This document shows, piece by piece, positions 7,978-17,486 of a stretch of DNA of 64,000 nt. This DNA is from Xanthobacteraceae bacterium. GTDB taxonomy: Bacteria; Pseudomonadota; Alphaproteobacteria; Rhizobiales; Xanthobacteraceae. The notes beneath the pieces are model-generated. The model made no database searches and had not been told where the DNA came from. It was given only the letters and a program-made list of their open reading frames with translations. The stretch covers positions 124,001 to 188,000 of the forward strand of contig JALHLQ010000002.1 in assembly GCA_022844485.1 (NCBI GenBank), read 5' to 3'. A program made the translations under genes and the position numbers. Numbering within the stretch: the first letter of the stretch is position 1; each line of letters opens with the position of its first letter.

Positions 7978-9273
7978 ATGCTGATCGCCGTCCTCCTGGT
8001 TTCGCTCCTGATCTTCATCGCCATGGGCCTGCCGATCGCAGTCGCGCTTGCGGGTTCGTCGCTGCTTTATCTCGCGATCGGCTATCTCACCGGAGAGGTC
8101 GCCGTGCCGAGCGTGGTCGTGATCCACCGCATGGTGAACGGTGTCGACTCCTTTCCGCTGCTGGCGGTTCCGTTTTTCGTCTTCGCCGGCAACCTGATGA
8201 ACACGGCCGGCATCACCAAGCGTATCTATGATTTCGCGCTTGCGATCGTGGGCTGGCTGAAGGGCGGGCTTGGGCATGTGAACGTCATCGGGTCGGTGAT
8301 CTTCGCCGGCATGTCCGGAACCGCGGTGGCCGATGCCGGCGGTCTTGGCACGATCGAGATCAAGGCCATGCGCGACCACGGCTACGACGTGAATTTCGCC
8401 GTCGGCATCACGGCGGCGTCCTCGACCATCGGACCGATCATTCCGCCGTCGCTGCCGATGGTGATCTACGGCGTGGTCGGCGGCGTTTCGATCGGGCAAT
8501 TGTTCGCGGCCGGCGTCGTCCCCGGGCTGATCATGGCGGTAATCCTCATGGGTACGGTCACGCTCTATGCGCACCGGCGCGGATGGGGGCGCGACGCGGA
8601 GTTTTCGATCCGCAACATGGCGTCGAGCTTCCGCCTCGCCTGGATGCCGCTGATGACGCCCGTCATCATCCTCGGCGGCATGCTGTTCGGCGTCTTCACG
8701 CCGACGGAGGCCGCCGTCGCCGCCTGCGCCTACGCGCTCCTGCTCGGCCTCGTCGTCTATCGTTCGCTGTCGTGGCGGCAGCTCGTGCGCGTCTCGATGG
8801 ATACGATCGAGACCACGGCCGTCGTGCTGCTGATCGTTGCGGGAGCGTCGATCTTCGGCTGGATTCTTGCGACGACACGGGTCACGGAAGCCTTCGCCGA
8901 GGCGATGCTGTCGATCACGCGCGATCCGATCTACGTGCTGCTGCTCATCAACCTGCTCCTCCTGGTCGTCGGCTGCTTCATGGAGACGATCGCGGCCATC
9001 ACGATCCTGACGCCGGTCCTCTTGCCGGTGGCGGTCCAGGTCGGGATCGATCCGGTGCAGTTCGGCCTGATCATGGTGCTCAACCTGATGATCGGGCTGC
9101 TCACGCCGCCGGTCGGGATGGTGCTCTACGTGCTCGCGCGCGTCGCCAGCATTCCGTTCGAGCAGTGCGTGCGCGCCTGTCTGCCGTTCATCGTCCCGCT
9201 TCTGATCGTGCTCTTTCTCATCACATTCGTTCCCGGAGTGACGCTGTGGCTGCCGACGCTGTTCTTCCGATGA
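7978..9273 (+). CDS. TRAP transporter large permease subunit, DctM-like
   Basis: A 431-residue membrane protein with about 12-13 hydrophobic helices, the sodium-coupled transport subunit. Family motifs include PLLAVPFFVFAGNLMN, FAGMSGTAVADAGGLGTIE and ASSTIGPIIPPSLPMVIYG. It pairs with the DctQ-like subunit just upstream. The stop overlaps the start of the dehydratase gene (ATGA at 9270-9273), tying import to the first catabolic step. Confidence 0.94.
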   Translation: MLIAVLLVSLLIFIAMGLPIAVALAGSSLLYLAIGYLTGEVAVPSVVVIHRMVNGVDSFPLLAVPFFVFAGNLMNTAGITKRIYDFALAIVGWLKGGLGHVNVIGSVIFAGMSGTAVADAGGLGTIEIKAMRDHGYDVNFAVGITAASSTIGPIIPPSLPMVIYGVVGGVSIGQLFAAGVVPGLIMAVILMGTVTLYAHRRGWGRDAEFSIRNMASSFRLAWMPLMTPVIILGGMLFGVFTPTEAAVAACAYALLLGLVVYRSLSWRQLVRVSMDTIETTAVVLLIVAGASIFGWILATTRVTEAFAEAMLSITRDPIYVLLLINLLLLVVGCFMETIAAITILTPVLLPVAVQVGIDPVQFGLIMVLNLMIGLLTPPVGMVLYVLARVASIPFEQCVRACLPFIVPLLIVLFLITFVPGVTLWLPTLFFR

Positions 9274-10793
9274 AAACCAACGCACTGCGCGTGGTCCGCC
9301 TTTCTCCGGACGACAACGTCGTCGTCGCAATCGACCAGATCGGGGAGGGCGTGACGGCATCCGGCGTCACCGCGCGCGAGCGCATTCCGCGCGGGCACAA
9401 GATGGCGGCCGCGCCGATCGCCGCAGGCGAGCCGGTGAGGAAGTTCGGGCAGATCATCGGCTTTGCGTCGCAGGCGGTCGCGCCGGGGGATTGGGTGCAC
9501 ACGCACAACGTCGCGCTGCACGATTTCGCGCGCGACTACCGTTTCGCCGAGGATGCGAAGAACGACGAAGTGCTGCCGCCCGAGCTTCGGGCGACGTTTC
9601 AAGGCTATATGCGGCCGAACGGCAAAGTCGGCACCCGCAACTATATCGGCGTGCTCACGTCGGTGAACTGTTCGGCGACGGTGGCAAAATTCATCGCCGA
9701 GGAGATCAATCGGTCGGGCGCGCTCGACGGCTATCCCGAGATCGACGGGGTCGTCGCGTTCGTGCACGGCGCGGGCTGCGGGATGGAACATAGGGGCGAA
9801 AGCTACGACGTGCTCCAGCGCACGCAGTGGGGCTATGCCACGCATCCGAATCTCGGCGCGTCCATCATGGTGGGGCTCGGTTGCGAGACCTTCCAGATCG
9901 CGCGCATGAAGGACGAGTACGGCCTGCACGAGGACGAGCGTTTCCAGACCATGACGATCCAGGCCGCCGGCGGCACGCGCAAGACCGTGGCCGAGGGCGT
10001 CGCCCGCATCAAGGAGATGCTGCCCGCCGTGGCGCGCGCGCGGCGCGAGACGCGGCCCGCCTCCGACATCACGCTGGCGCTCCAGTGCGGCGGATCGGAC
10101 GGCTATTCCGGCATCACCGCGAACCCGGCGCTCGGCGCCGCGGCGGATCTGCTCGTCAGGCATGGCGGCACGGCGATCCTCTCCGAGACACCCGAGATTT
10201 ATGGCGCCGAGCATCTGCTGACGCGGCGCGCCGTGAATCGCGCGGTCGGCGAGAAGCTCGTCGCGCGGATCAAGTGGTGGGAGGATTACACCCGCCGCAA
10301 TCGCGGCGAGATGAACAACAATCCGTCGCCCGGCAACAAAGCCGGCGGGCTTACGACCATTCTCGAGAAATCGCTCGGCGCCGCGGCCAAGGGTGGGAGC
10401 ACCAGCCTGCGGGCGGTCTACGAATATGCCGAGCCGGTTCGCGACAAGGGCTTCGTGTTCATGGATACGCCGGGCTACGACCCGGTCGGCGCAACGGGTC
10501 AGGTGGCCGGCGGCGCGAACGTGATGTGCTTCACGACGGGGCGCGGGTCGGCCTTCGGCTGCAAGCCGACGCCCTCGATCAAGCTCGCGACCAACAGCGA
10601 GACCTACCGCAACATGATCGAGGATATGGATGTCGATTGCGGCGACATCCTCGACGGCGTGTCCATCGAGGAGAAGGGCGGGGAGATTTTCAGAAGAGTT
10701 CTCGCCGTCGCGTCAGGGGAGCGCACGAAGTCGGAAGACCTCGGCTATGGCGACCTCGAATTCGTGCCCTGGCAGATCGGCGCGGTGATGTAG
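9270..10793 (+). CDS. UxaA-family sugar-acid dehydratase (altronate dehydratase type)
   Basis: A 507-residue enzyme with a SAF-like N-terminal domain (about residues 1-95, including DNVVVAIDQIGEGV and IPRGHKMA) fused to the C-terminal UxaA domain (from about 110: GYMRPNGKVGTRNYIGV, FVHGAGCGM, GSAFGCKPTPSIKLATNS). UxaA and GarD-type enzymes dehydrate altronate, galactarate or related acids to 2-keto-3-deoxy acids with a metal. The start is fixed by overlap with the DctM stop; the frame is open further upstream but only as a shadow of dctM. The operon therefore imports and dehydrates one substrate. Which acid is used is not visible in sequence. Confidence 0.88.
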   Translation: MKTNALRVVRLSPDDNVVVAIDQIGEGVTASGVTARERIPRGHKMAAAPIAAGEPVRKFGQIIGFASQAVAPGDWVHTHNVALHDFARDYRFAEDAKNDEVLPPELRATFQGYMRPNGKVGTRNYIGVLTSVNCSATVAKFIAEEINRSGALDGYPEIDGVVAFVHGAGCGMEHRGESYDVLQRTQWGYATHPNLGASIMVGLGCETFQIARMKDEYGLHEDERFQTMTIQAAGGTRKTVAEGVARIKEMLPAVARARRETRPASDITLALQCGGSDGYSGITANPALGAAADLLVRHGGTAILSETPEIYGAEHLLTRRAVNRAVGEKLVARIKWWEDYTRRNRGEMNNNPSPGNKAGGLTTILEKSLGAAAKGGSTSLRAVYEYAEPVRDKGFVFMDTPGYDPVGATGQVAGGANVMCFTTGRGSAFGCKPTPSIKLATNSETYRNMIEDMDVDCGDILDGVSIEEKGGEIFRRVLAVASGERTKSEDLGYGDLEFVPWQIGAVM

Positions 10794-10808
10794 CGGTCCC
10801 GAACCGCT
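10792..10808. terminator. Short stem-loop between convergent genes
   Basis: AGCGGT at 10792-10797 pairs with ACCGCT at 10803-10808 around a 5-base loop, exactly between the end of the dehydratase gene and the end of the opposing hypothetical gene. It has no U-tract on either side, so a terminator role is only suggested by position. Confidence 0.3.
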
Positions 10809-11146
10809 CACACCTTCATGTCGACGATGTCGCCGTAACCGCGGATCTTGGCGGCAGTCTCGGTCGCCGGCGCAATGACGCGCTCGGCGCTCGCATTCAG
10901 GCTGTCGCCGGTGCTCTTGTATCCGACGTCGCGCTTGACTTCGACGACGCTGAACGTCTTTGCCTGACGCACATCATCTTCCGCCCGGTCGTGCAAAGGC
11001 GACTTCTTTTCGACGAGTTCGACCCGCTCGGCGATTTTCGACGGCGCAGCTTCCCGCGGCGCTGCCGTTTCCCGGGGCGCTGCCGTTTCCCGCGGCGTCG
11101 CCGTGGTCGGCGACACGGTGGTCAATCCAATATTGGAAACATTCAT
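10808..11146 (-). CDS. Hypothetical protein with PRETAA repeats
   Basis: A 112-residue protein without a signal peptide or membrane segment. After MNVSNIGLTTVSPTT it has three near-identical six-residue units (PRETAA, PRETAA, PREAAP) at about residues 18-35, encoded by an 18-bp tandem repeat near 11052-11100. A charged region then leads to KTFSVVEVKRDVGY and a C-terminus IRGYGDIVDMKV. The composition and the structured second half make it a likely real gene, but I do not recognise the family. It stands alone between a convergent dehydratase and a co-directional FAH-type gene. Confidence 0.6.
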   Translation of the reverse strand: MNVSNIGLTTVSPTTATPRETAAPRETAAPREAAPSKIAERVELVEKKSPLHDRAEDDVRQAKTFSVVEVKRDVGYKSTGDSLNASAERVIAPATETAAKIRGYGDIVDMKV

Positions 11147-11253
11147 CGAATGGTCCTCACAGTCCGTCCTGGGTTCGGATCCTAGGACACGACCGTTACA
11201 ATCAGTCGAGGATCACCCGTGAAATTGGGCCGAATCCGGTAACGCGGTGTTCA

Positions 11254-11961
11254 TCAAAGCGGCGGCGCGATGGTTACCGTGAGCTTGCCGACGCCATCCA
11301 CTTCGCACTCGATCCGGTCGCCGGGGACGGTTGCCGCGACGCCGGATGGCGTTCCCGTCATGATGATGTCGCCGGCGGCCAGCGCGACTTGCTCGGACAG
11401 CTTCGCGATCGTGTCCGGCACGTTCCAGATCATCTGGTTGAGGTCGCCGTCCTGACGCACCTCACCGTTCACGCTGAGCCGGATGCGCCCCTTGCTCGGA
11501 TGGCCGATCTCGGATGCTGGGCGCAGCGGGCCGCAGGGCGCGGAGGCATCAAAAGCCTTCCCGATCTCCCATGGCCGCTTCACCTCGCGCGAGGCGATCT
11601 GCAAGTCGCGGCGGGTGAGATCGATGCCGACCGCGTAACCGTAAACGAAATCGAGCGCGCGCTCCGGCTTGATCCTCAACCCGCCGCCCTTGAGCGCGAC
11701 CACGAGCTCGACCTCGTGATGCATGTCCTTCGTCAAAGGCGGGTAGGGGACGGTGCCGCCATCCGGCACGATCGCGTCGGCCGGTTTCGCAAAGAAGAAG
11801 GGCGGCGCGCGCTCGTCCTGGCCCATCTCGCGGATGTGCTCGATATAGTTGCGGCCGACGCACCAGATGCGTCGCACGGGAAACAGTCGGCTGGTCGCGG
11901 CCACGGCGATGGCGGCCTGCGGCGGCGGCGGAATCACGTAGCGGTCAGCTTGTGTGTTCAT
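11254..11961 (-). CDS. Fumarylacetoacetate hydrolase family protein (fumarylpyruvate hydrolase-like)
   Basis: A 235-residue enzyme. Motifs are IWCVGRNYIEHIREMG, FFFAKPADAIVP, the metal-binding HHEVELVVAL (glutamates in H-x-E-x-E), GYAVGIDLTRRDLQ and the C-terminal ITGTPSGVAA-like MTGTPSGVAATVPGD. The short form matches fumarylpyruvate or acylpyruvate hydrolases, which cleave C-C bonds in gentisate-type aromatic breakdown. An in-frame start further upstream at 12072 would add 37 residues without family character; ATG at 11961 begins just before the conserved domain. No partner catabolic genes are adjacent, so the substrate is inferred from size only. Confidence 0.85.
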   Translation of the reverse strand: MNTQADRYVIPPPPQAAIAVAATSRLFPVRRIWCVGRNYIEHIREMGQDERAPPFFFAKPADAIVPDGGTVPYPPLTKDMHHEVELVVALKGGGLRIKPERALDFVYGYAVGIDLTRRDLQIASREVKRPWEIGKAFDASAPCGPLRPASEIGHPSKGRIRLSVNGEVRQDGDLNQMIWNVPDTIAKLSEQVALAAGDIIMTGTPSGVAATVPGDRIECEVDGVGKLTVTIAPPL

Positions 11962-12088
11962 GGAGCGACACTTCCGAAAAATCTGACGGAGACCGGGCGC
12001 CGAAATGGCGGGAGCAGTCCTTCGGCCACAATGAAGCGGCATCTCGATAGACGGGCGGAGCCTGGGCGTCAATCAAGGGGAGGGTGCG

Positions 12089-12355
12089 ATGCGGAAGGTG
12101 GTTGCTGTCGGCATTTTGGCGTTGGCTCTTGGAGGATGCGCGCGCACGGCGCATGACCGCAGCGTGATGACGGGCGCAGTGATCGGCGGCGCCGGCGGCG
12201 CGGTCATCGGCGGAGCGGCCTCCCGGTCGGTCGGCGGGGCTGTCGCGGGCGGCGTCATCGGCGCGGTGGCGGGCGGCATCGTCGGCCATGCGGTCGCGCC
12301 GCGCGGGCCCTGCTATGTCCGCATCAAGGGCAAGCGCAAGCGCGTGCGCTGCTGA
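12089..12355 (+). CDS. Small glycine-zipper lipoprotein
   Basis: An 88-residue protein with a lipoprotein signal (MRKVVAVGILALALGGCART, lipobox LGGC, modified Cys17). The mature part is a glycine-zipper hairpin (GAVIGGAGGAVIGGA and GAVAGGVIGAVAGGIVG), as in SlyB/YMGG-like outer-membrane lipoproteins, ending in a basic tail with two cysteines (PCYVRIKGKRKRVRC). Proteins of this build insert into or line the outer membrane; the exact role is unknown. It is divergent from the FAH-type gene and convergent with galE. Confidence 0.75.
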   Translation: MRKVVAVGILALALGGCARTAHDRSVMTGAVIGGAGGAVIGGAASRSVGGAVAGGVIGAVAGGIVGHAVAPRGPCYVRIKGKRKRVRC

Positions 12356-12366
12356 GCGCGGATGCT

Positions 12367-13353
12367 CTAGCGGTTGCGCATCATCAGCTTGCGCTCCCAT
12401 TCGAGCGCGTGGCCGACGATGGTCGGCAGGTCGTCGAACTGCGGCGTCCAGCCGAGCAGCTTGCGCGCACGGTCGGCGGCGGCGACGATCTGCGCCGGGT
12501 CGCCCGGCCGGCGCGGCGCGGTCTCGACCTTGAACTCCACGCCCGACACGCGCTTCACCGTGTCGATCACCTCGAGCACCGAAAAACCCCGGCCATAGCC
12601 GCAATTGAGCGTGACCGATTGTCCGCCGCCACGCAAATAGGCCAGCGCATCCGAATGCGCGCGCGCAAGGTCGCTCACGTGGATGTAGTCGCGCACGCAG
12701 GTCCCGTCGGGAGTGGGGTAATCGGTGCCGAAGACATCCATCTTCGGGCGGCGGCCGAGCGCCGTCTCGACGGCGACCTTGATCAGGTGCGTGGCGCCGC
12801 GCGTCGACTGCCCGGTGCGAAGCTTCGGATCCGCGCCGGCCACGTTGAAGTAGCGCAGGATCACGTAGCGCAGGTCATGGGCAATGCCCGTGTCGCGCAG
12901 CATGATCTCGGTCATCAGCTTGGATGAACCGTAGGGCGACATCGGCGCCGGCTGGGCGTCTTCGCTCACCGGAGCGGTGGCCGGGTTGCCGTAGACGGCG
13001 GCGGTCGAGGAAAAAATGAAATGGCGCACGCCGCCTTTGACCGCGCATTCGATCAGGGCGCGGGAGTTCACCGTGTTGTTGCGGTAATAGCCGAGCGGGT
13101 CCGCGACCGAATCCGGCACCACGATGGAGGCCGCGAAGTGGATGATGGATTCGATCCGATGCTCGGCGATGAGCTTGGAGACAAGCGGCTGATCGCCGGT
13201 CTCGCCGACGATCAGCGGCGCCTCTTGCGGGATCGCCCAGTCGAAACCGGTCGAAAGATTGTCGAGCACGACGACACGTTCTCCGGCGTCGACGAGCGCG
13301 TGCACCATGTGGCTTCCGATATAGCCGGCGCCGCCGGTCACGAGAATGGTCAT
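12367..13353 (-). CDS. galE: UDP-glucose 4-epimerase
   Basis: A 328-residue extended short-chain dehydrogenase. The NAD motif TGGAGYIGSH is at residues 7-16, the acceptor segment GVRHFIFSSTAAVYGNP carries the catalytic Ser/Thr region, and the catalytic pair is Y-G-S-S-K (SPYGSSKLMTE). C-terminal GTDYPTPDGTCVRDYIHVSDL is the GalE-specific substrate segment. It interconverts UDP-glucose and UDP-galactose for surface polysaccharide. It is divergent from waaC at the start of the LPS region, with about 170 bp between the two starts that must hold both promoters. Confidence 0.95.
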   Translation of the reverse strand: MTILVTGGAGYIGSHMVHALVDAGERVVVLDNLSTGFDWAIPQEAPLIVGETGDQPLVSKLIAEHRIESIIHFAASIVVPDSVADPLGYYRNNTVNSRALIECAVKGGVRHFIFSSTAAVYGNPATAPVSEDAQPAPMSPYGSSKLMTEIMLRDTGIAHDLRYVILRYFNVAGADPKLRTGQSTRGATHLIKVAVETALGRRPKMDVFGTDYPTPDGTCVRDYIHVSDLARAHSDALAYLRGGGQSVTLNCGYGRGFSVLEVIDTVKRVSGVEFKVETAPRRPGDPAQIVAAADRARKLLGWTPQFDDLPTIVGHALEWERKLMMRNR

Positions 13354-13520
13354 GTCGCCTTCGCGTTGCTGCGGAAAGTGCGGGGAGGCATTTTGGGGTG
13401 ACTTCGTTAATGTTCGATATGCCGGAGAACGGGCGTGGATGACAAGCGCGCCCGTTGGCTATAAGAGCCGCGGCGGCTTCCCGGTTCCAACCATGCCCAG
13501 CTCTGAGGATTCCGCCGGAC

Positions 13521-14474
13521 GTGCGCAACATCCTGTTCATCAAGACCTCGTCCCTCGGCGATGTGCTGCATCACATGCCCGCGGTGGCCGATGCGCGACG
13601 GCACGATCCGCAAGCGCGGATCGACTGGGTTGTCGAGGAGCTCTACGTGCCGCTCGCGCGTCTGTGCCGCGCCGCGGACCTTATCATACCGGTGGCGACG
13701 CGCCGGTGGCGGCATGAGCTTTTGCGCGCCTCGGCCTGGCGGGAGGCGCGCGGATTCGTGCGCGCCATCCGCGCCCGGCGCTATGATGCGATCATCGATA
13801 CGCAGGGGCTCGTGCGCACCGCCGTCATCAGCCGCGTCGCGACGGGGCGTCGGCACGGCTACGACGCCGGCAGCATCCGCGAGCCATGGGCGTCGCGGCT
13901 CTACGACGTGCGTCACGTCGTGAGCTGGACCGAGCACGTCATTGCGCGCAATCGCAAGCTCACGGGTCTCGCGCTCGGCTACGAGGTCGAGGGCGAGCCC
14001 GATTTCGCCATCGACCGAGCTGCGTTCGCCTCGGCCGGCGCGCGGAACTACGCCGTGATGCTGCATGCGACCGCGAACGCGCGCAAAGAGTGGACGGAGG
14101 AGGGCTGGACGCGGATTGGCCGGGCGCTCGCGTCGCAGGGCCTCGATGTCGTCATCCCCTGGGGCACGGCGGAGGAGCGCGCGCGCAGCGAGCGGCTGGC
14201 CGCTGCCATTCCGCGCGCGATGGTGCCCGAGCGCCGGCCGATCCTGGACGTCGCAAAAATGCTCGCCGGCGCTCGCATCGTGGCCGGCGTCGACACCGGC
14301 TTTCTGCACATCGCGGCGGCGCTCGGCACCCCGGTCGTGGCCGTGTTCACGCTTGCGAAATCGGTGCATGCGCGGCCGGCCGGGCCGGCAAGCGTGGTCC
14401 TGGTCGGCGGTAGGGACGCGATGCCGGATGCGGCGGAAGTCGAAGCGGCGGTGCTGGGCTCGTTTCGCCACTGA
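13521..14474 (+). CDS. waaC: Lipopolysaccharide heptosyltransferase I
   Basis: A 317-residue glycosyltransferase family 9 protein. The N-terminus VRNILFIKTSSLGDVLHHMPAV is the WaaC type (K-T-S-S-L-G-D), and VAGVDTGFLHIAAALGTP is the C-terminal ADP-heptose-binding loop. The frame is open from 13455, but the preceding 22 residues lack homology character; the GTG at 13521, with GAGGA a short distance upstream, gives the canonical start. It adds the first heptose to Kdo of the inner core. It faces gmhA convergently with 2 bp between the two ends. Confidence 0.88.
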   Translation: MRNILFIKTSSLGDVLHHMPAVADARRHDPQARIDWVVEELYVPLARLCRAADLIIPVATRRWRHELLRASAWREARGFVRAIRARRYDAIIDTQGLVRTAVISRVATGRRHGYDAGSIREPWASRLYDVRHVVSWTEHVIARNRKLTGLALGYEVEGEPDFAIDRAAFASAGARNYAVMLHATANARKEWTEEGWTRIGRALASQGLDVVIPWGTAEERARSERLAAAIPRAMVPERRPILDVAKMLAGARIVAGVDTGFLHIAAALGTPVVAVFTLAKSVHARPAGPASVVLVGGRDAMPDAAEVEAAVLGSFRH

Positions 14475-14476
14475 TC

Positions 14477-15064
14477 TTAAGAAAACAGCTCGCGTTCGAC
14501 CAGGTCGCAGATCGCATGTGCGGCGGTGATGTGAATCTGCTGGATCAGCGGCGTCTCGTCGGAGGGCGCCGAGAGCGTGAGGTCGCACAGGGCCCGCATC
14601 GCCGCGTCCGACGTTCCGGTCAAGCCGACTGTCGTGAGGCCGATGTCTCGCGCGGCAGCCAGAGCCTCAAGCACATTGGCCGAACGTCCGGAGGTGGAGA
14701 TGGCGATGAACACGTCGCCTTCGCGTCCGAGGCCTCTCACCTGCCGCTCGAACACCCGTTCGAAGCCGTAATCGTTGCCGATCGCGGTGAGGACGGAGGT
14801 GTCCGTGGTCAGCGCGATCGCGGGAAGGGGATTGCGATCTTTCTTGAAGCGGGAGAGAAACTCGCCGGCGATGTGCTGCGCGTCGGCGGCGCTGCCGCCG
14901 TTTCCCGCGATCAGGAGCTTGCCGCCATTGCGAAAGGCCGCCGCGACCGCCTCGGCGACGGCGATGATGGCGAGCAGCAGGTCCTGATCGTTCGCCGACC
15001 GCTCCAGCACCACGAGCGAGCGGCGAAAGTGGGTCAGCACCGCGTCGGCGCGCGGATCGGCCAT
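14477..15064 (-). CDS. gmhA: Sedoheptulose 7-phosphate isomerase
   Basis: A 195-residue SIS-domain protein. [22 protein letters not shown] is the signature GmhA substrate loop and [15 protein letters not shown] the phosphate-binding Ser/Thr segment; [20 protein letters not shown] carries the conserved C-terminal Gln and His. It converts sedoheptulose 7-phosphate to glycero-manno-heptose 7-phosphate, the first step of ADP-heptose synthesis. The ATG at 15064 follows CAGGGGGAACTGCCC, a strong binding site, and is preferred over 15115. It is co-directional with waaF, 63 bp downstream of it. Confidence 0.94.
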   Translation of the reverse strand: MADPRADAVLTHFRRSLVVLERSANDQDLLLAIIAVAEAVAAAFRNGGKLLIAGNGGSAADAQHIAGEFLSRFKKDRNPLPAIALTTDTSVLTAIGNDYGFERVFERQVRGLGREGDVFIAISTSGRSANVLEALAAARDIGLTTVGLTGTSDAAMRALCDLTLSAPSDETPLIQQIHITAAHAICDLVERELFS

Positions 15065-15127
15065 GGGCAGTTCCCCCTGCGGGCCAGTGGTAACGGCCAG
15101 GCCTTGCCGGAGCAAGGCGGGCGAATC

Positions 15128-16222
15128 TCAATGGACCTTGGCCTCGGCGAGCGCGCGTTCGGTGGCCGCGACAATGGTTTCAGGCGCAACGTCGCGCATG
15201 CAGCGGTGATGCTTGAGGCGGCAGGTCGGTTTGTGGCAGGGACGGCACGGAAGCTCGGTCGCGGGCTCGATCACGGCGGCGAGCGGATTGAGCGGCGCCC
15301 AATGCCAGGGGCTGGTCGGTCCGAAGATTCCGATCGAAGGCGTTCCGAGCGCGGCGGCTACATGCAACAGGCCTGAATCGTTCGAGACCGCTGCGTCGCA
15401 CGCGGCCAAAGCGAGGATGGCGTTGCGCAGGTCATGGCCGGTCAGATCGCGGACATGCGCGCCCGCATGTCGGACGATGGCCTGCGCGGCCTCGGTCTCG
15501 TTCGGCCCGCCCAGCACCCAGACGTCAAGCCCTGCGCGGCCAAGCTGCCGCGCGGCTTCGGCGTAATGGTCGGCGGGCCAGCGCTTTGCGGGACCGACCG
15601 CGCCGGGACAGAGAGCGACCGCCCGGCGCTCCGCCCGGATGCCCTGCCGCTCGCGCCAGAGCCCAATGTCAGCCGGCTCGACCTTCAAGGCCGGAAGCGG
15701 CCAATCCGCGGGCTGCGGTGTGCCCTTCGGCAGCGCCAGCATCGCGCAGCGGTCCACCATGCGGGGCAGGGTCCGCTCGCCCCAGCGCAGGTCGTTGAGC
15801 ACGCCGAAGCGCAGCTCGCCGACAAAGCCCGTCCGCTCGGGAATTTGGGCGAGAAAGGGCGCCAGCGCCGATTTCCAGGTGCGCGGCATCACGAGAACGG
15901 TTCCGTAGCCTTCCCGCCGGAGGCGGGCCGCGAGCTCCCATTGCTTGGCGAGCGCGAGACGCTTGCGCGGGAGCTCGGCGACGATGCCTTTGCGCACGCC
16001 CGGCATGTAGTTCAGCAGCGGCACGCAAAGGGGGGTGGTGAGAACGTCGATGGGACGGTCGGGAAAGCGGTCCCGCAGCACTTGCACAACCGAGTGGCAG
16101 CGCACGAAATCCCCGATCCACATGTAGGGGACCAGAAGAATTCCGGATCTTTCCGCCGGCTCGGCGGGCGGCCACTGCGTGTTGGGAGTTCGGTTCAGCA
16201 AATCCCGCTTCCTGACTGTCAC
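15128..16222 (-). CDS. waaF: Lipopolysaccharide heptosyltransferase II
   Basis: A 364-residue glycosyltransferase family 9 enzyme. Segments include ILLVPYMWIGDFVRCHSVVQ (N-terminal acceptor domain), ALCPGAVGPAKRWPADHYAE (the GAEFGPAKRWP-type motif of WaaF) and AVSNDSGLLHVAAALGTPSIGIFGPTSP. The C-terminus has a cysteine-rich stretch (PCRPCHKPTCRLKHHRCM), as in other WaaF proteins. It adds the second heptose of the inner core. It is divergent from hldD with a 263-bp gap, so a bidirectional control region for heptose genes probably lies at 16223-16485. Confidence 0.9.
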   Translation of the reverse strand: MTVRKRDLLNRTPNTQWPPAEPAERSGILLVPYMWIGDFVRCHSVVQVLRDRFPDRPIDVLTTPLCVPLLNYMPGVRKGIVAELPRKRLALAKQWELAARLRREGYGTVLVMPRTWKSALAPFLAQIPERTGFVGELRFGVLNDLRWGERTLPRMVDRCAMLALPKGTPQPADWPLPALKVEPADIGLWRERQGIRAERRAVALCPGAVGPAKRWPADHYAEAARQLGRAGLDVWVLGGPNETEAAQAIVRHAGAHVRDLTGHDLRNAILALAACDAAVSNDSGLLHVAAALGTPSIGIFGPTSPWHWAPLNPLAAVIEPATELPCRPCHKPTCRLKHHRCMRDVAPETIVAATERALAEAKVH

Positions 16223-16485
16223 GCCAGTCTATTCCGCCGGGATTCTGGCGCGGCAGTGACCTTCGGAGGATTTCTCTAGCGCGTTAGGCCAGCGGGGCCA
16301 ATCCACAACCATCGGAAGCGAGCCCCGCGGTTGCGCCTGCGGCCGGACTGGGGCAAAGGTAGCCTCGGACGCCGATCTGTTTTGATGGAGGCGGTATCGC
16401 GTTCCAGCTTGTTGTTTGAGCATGTCTTTTCCGAACCGCGTGGCGTTTTTCGGGATCATGCTTGAGGGGGCAGGGGTCGGGCGTC

Positions 16486-17466
16486 ATGTTGCTGGTCACC
16501 GGCGGGGCAGGATTCATCGGGTCGAATGTCGTCGCCAGCCTGAATGCGTCAGGCCGCAGCGATGTCGTGGTCAATGACGTGCTCGGGTCGGAGGGCAAGT
16601 GGCGCAACCTGCAAAAGCGCAGGATCGCCGATTTCGTCCCGCCCGCCGACCTGTTTCGCTGGCTGGAGGGGCGCCGTTTGGACGGCGTCATCCATCTCGG
16701 CGCGGTTTCGGACACGTCCGCGCGGGATGGCGACGCCGTGATCGAAGCCAATTTCCGCCTCTCCCTTCGCTTGCTCGAATGGTGCGCCAGGGCGCGTGTG
16801 CCGTTCATCTATGCCTCCTCCGCCGCCACCTATGGCGACGGCGAGGCCGGGTTTTCCGACGACTTCAGCCCGCCGTCGCTCGAGCGGCTGCGGCCGATGA
16901 ATCTCTACGGCTGGAGCAAGCACCTGTTCGACCGCGCCGTGACCGACCGCGCGCTGCGCGGGGAGGCGATGCCGCCGCAATGGGCCGGCCTCAAATTCTT
17001 CAACGTGTTCGGCCCGAACGAATACCACAAAGGCGCCATGATGAGCGTGCTTGCAAAGGTCTTCGACAAGGCGCGCGGGGGAGAGCCGGTGCAGCTGTTC
17101 AAATCGCATCGGCCGGGCATTGCCGACGGCGGGCAGAAACGCGATTTCATCTATGTGGACGACGCGGTCGCCGTGGTGCGGTGGCTGCTCGAGTCGCCCT
17201 CCGTCTCGGGCCTGTTCAATGTCGGAACCGGGCAGGCGCGCAGCTTCCGCGATATGATCGCCGCGATGTTCGACGCGCTCAAGCGCGAGCCGCGCATCGA
17301 ATACATCGAGATGCCGGCCTCGATCAGGGACAGCTACCAGTATTTCACGCAGGCCGAGATCGGCAATTTGCGGCGCGCGGGCTACAATGCCGGCTTCACG
17401 CCGCTGGAGAACGCCGTCGGCAGCTACGTGACCGACTTTCTCAACCGCCCCGACCGCTATCGTTGA
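16486..17466 (+). CDS. hldD: ADP-L-glycero-D-manno-heptose 6-epimerase
   Basis: A 326-residue short-chain dehydrogenase family member. It starts [19 protein letters not shown] (NADP-binding), has [18 protein letters not shown], the catalytic YGWSK (Y-x-x-x-K) and [18 protein letters not shown], all typical of HldD. It converts ADP-D,D-heptose to the L,D form used by WaaC and WaaF. An in-frame start at 16462 exists; the ATG at 16486 directly precedes the Rossmann strand and follows a G-rich leader. hldE begins 20 bp downstream. Confidence 0.94.
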   Translation: MLLVTGGAGFIGSNVVASLNASGRSDVVVNDVLGSEGKWRNLQKRRIADFVPPADLFRWLEGRRLDGVIHLGAVSDTSARDGDAVIEANFRLSLRLLEWCARARVPFIYASSAATYGDGEAGFSDDFSPPSLERLRPMNLYGWSKHLFDRAVTDRALRGEAMPPQWAGLKFFNVFGPNEYHKGAMMSVLAKVFDKARGGEPVQLFKSHRPGIADGGQKRDFIYVDDAVAVVRWLLESPSVSGLFNVGTGQARSFRDMIAAMFDALKREPRIEYIEMPASIRDSYQYFTQAEIGNLRRAGYNAGFTPLENAVGSYVTDFLNRPDRYR

Positions 17467-17486
17467 TCGCAAGAAAAGCCGTGCCG

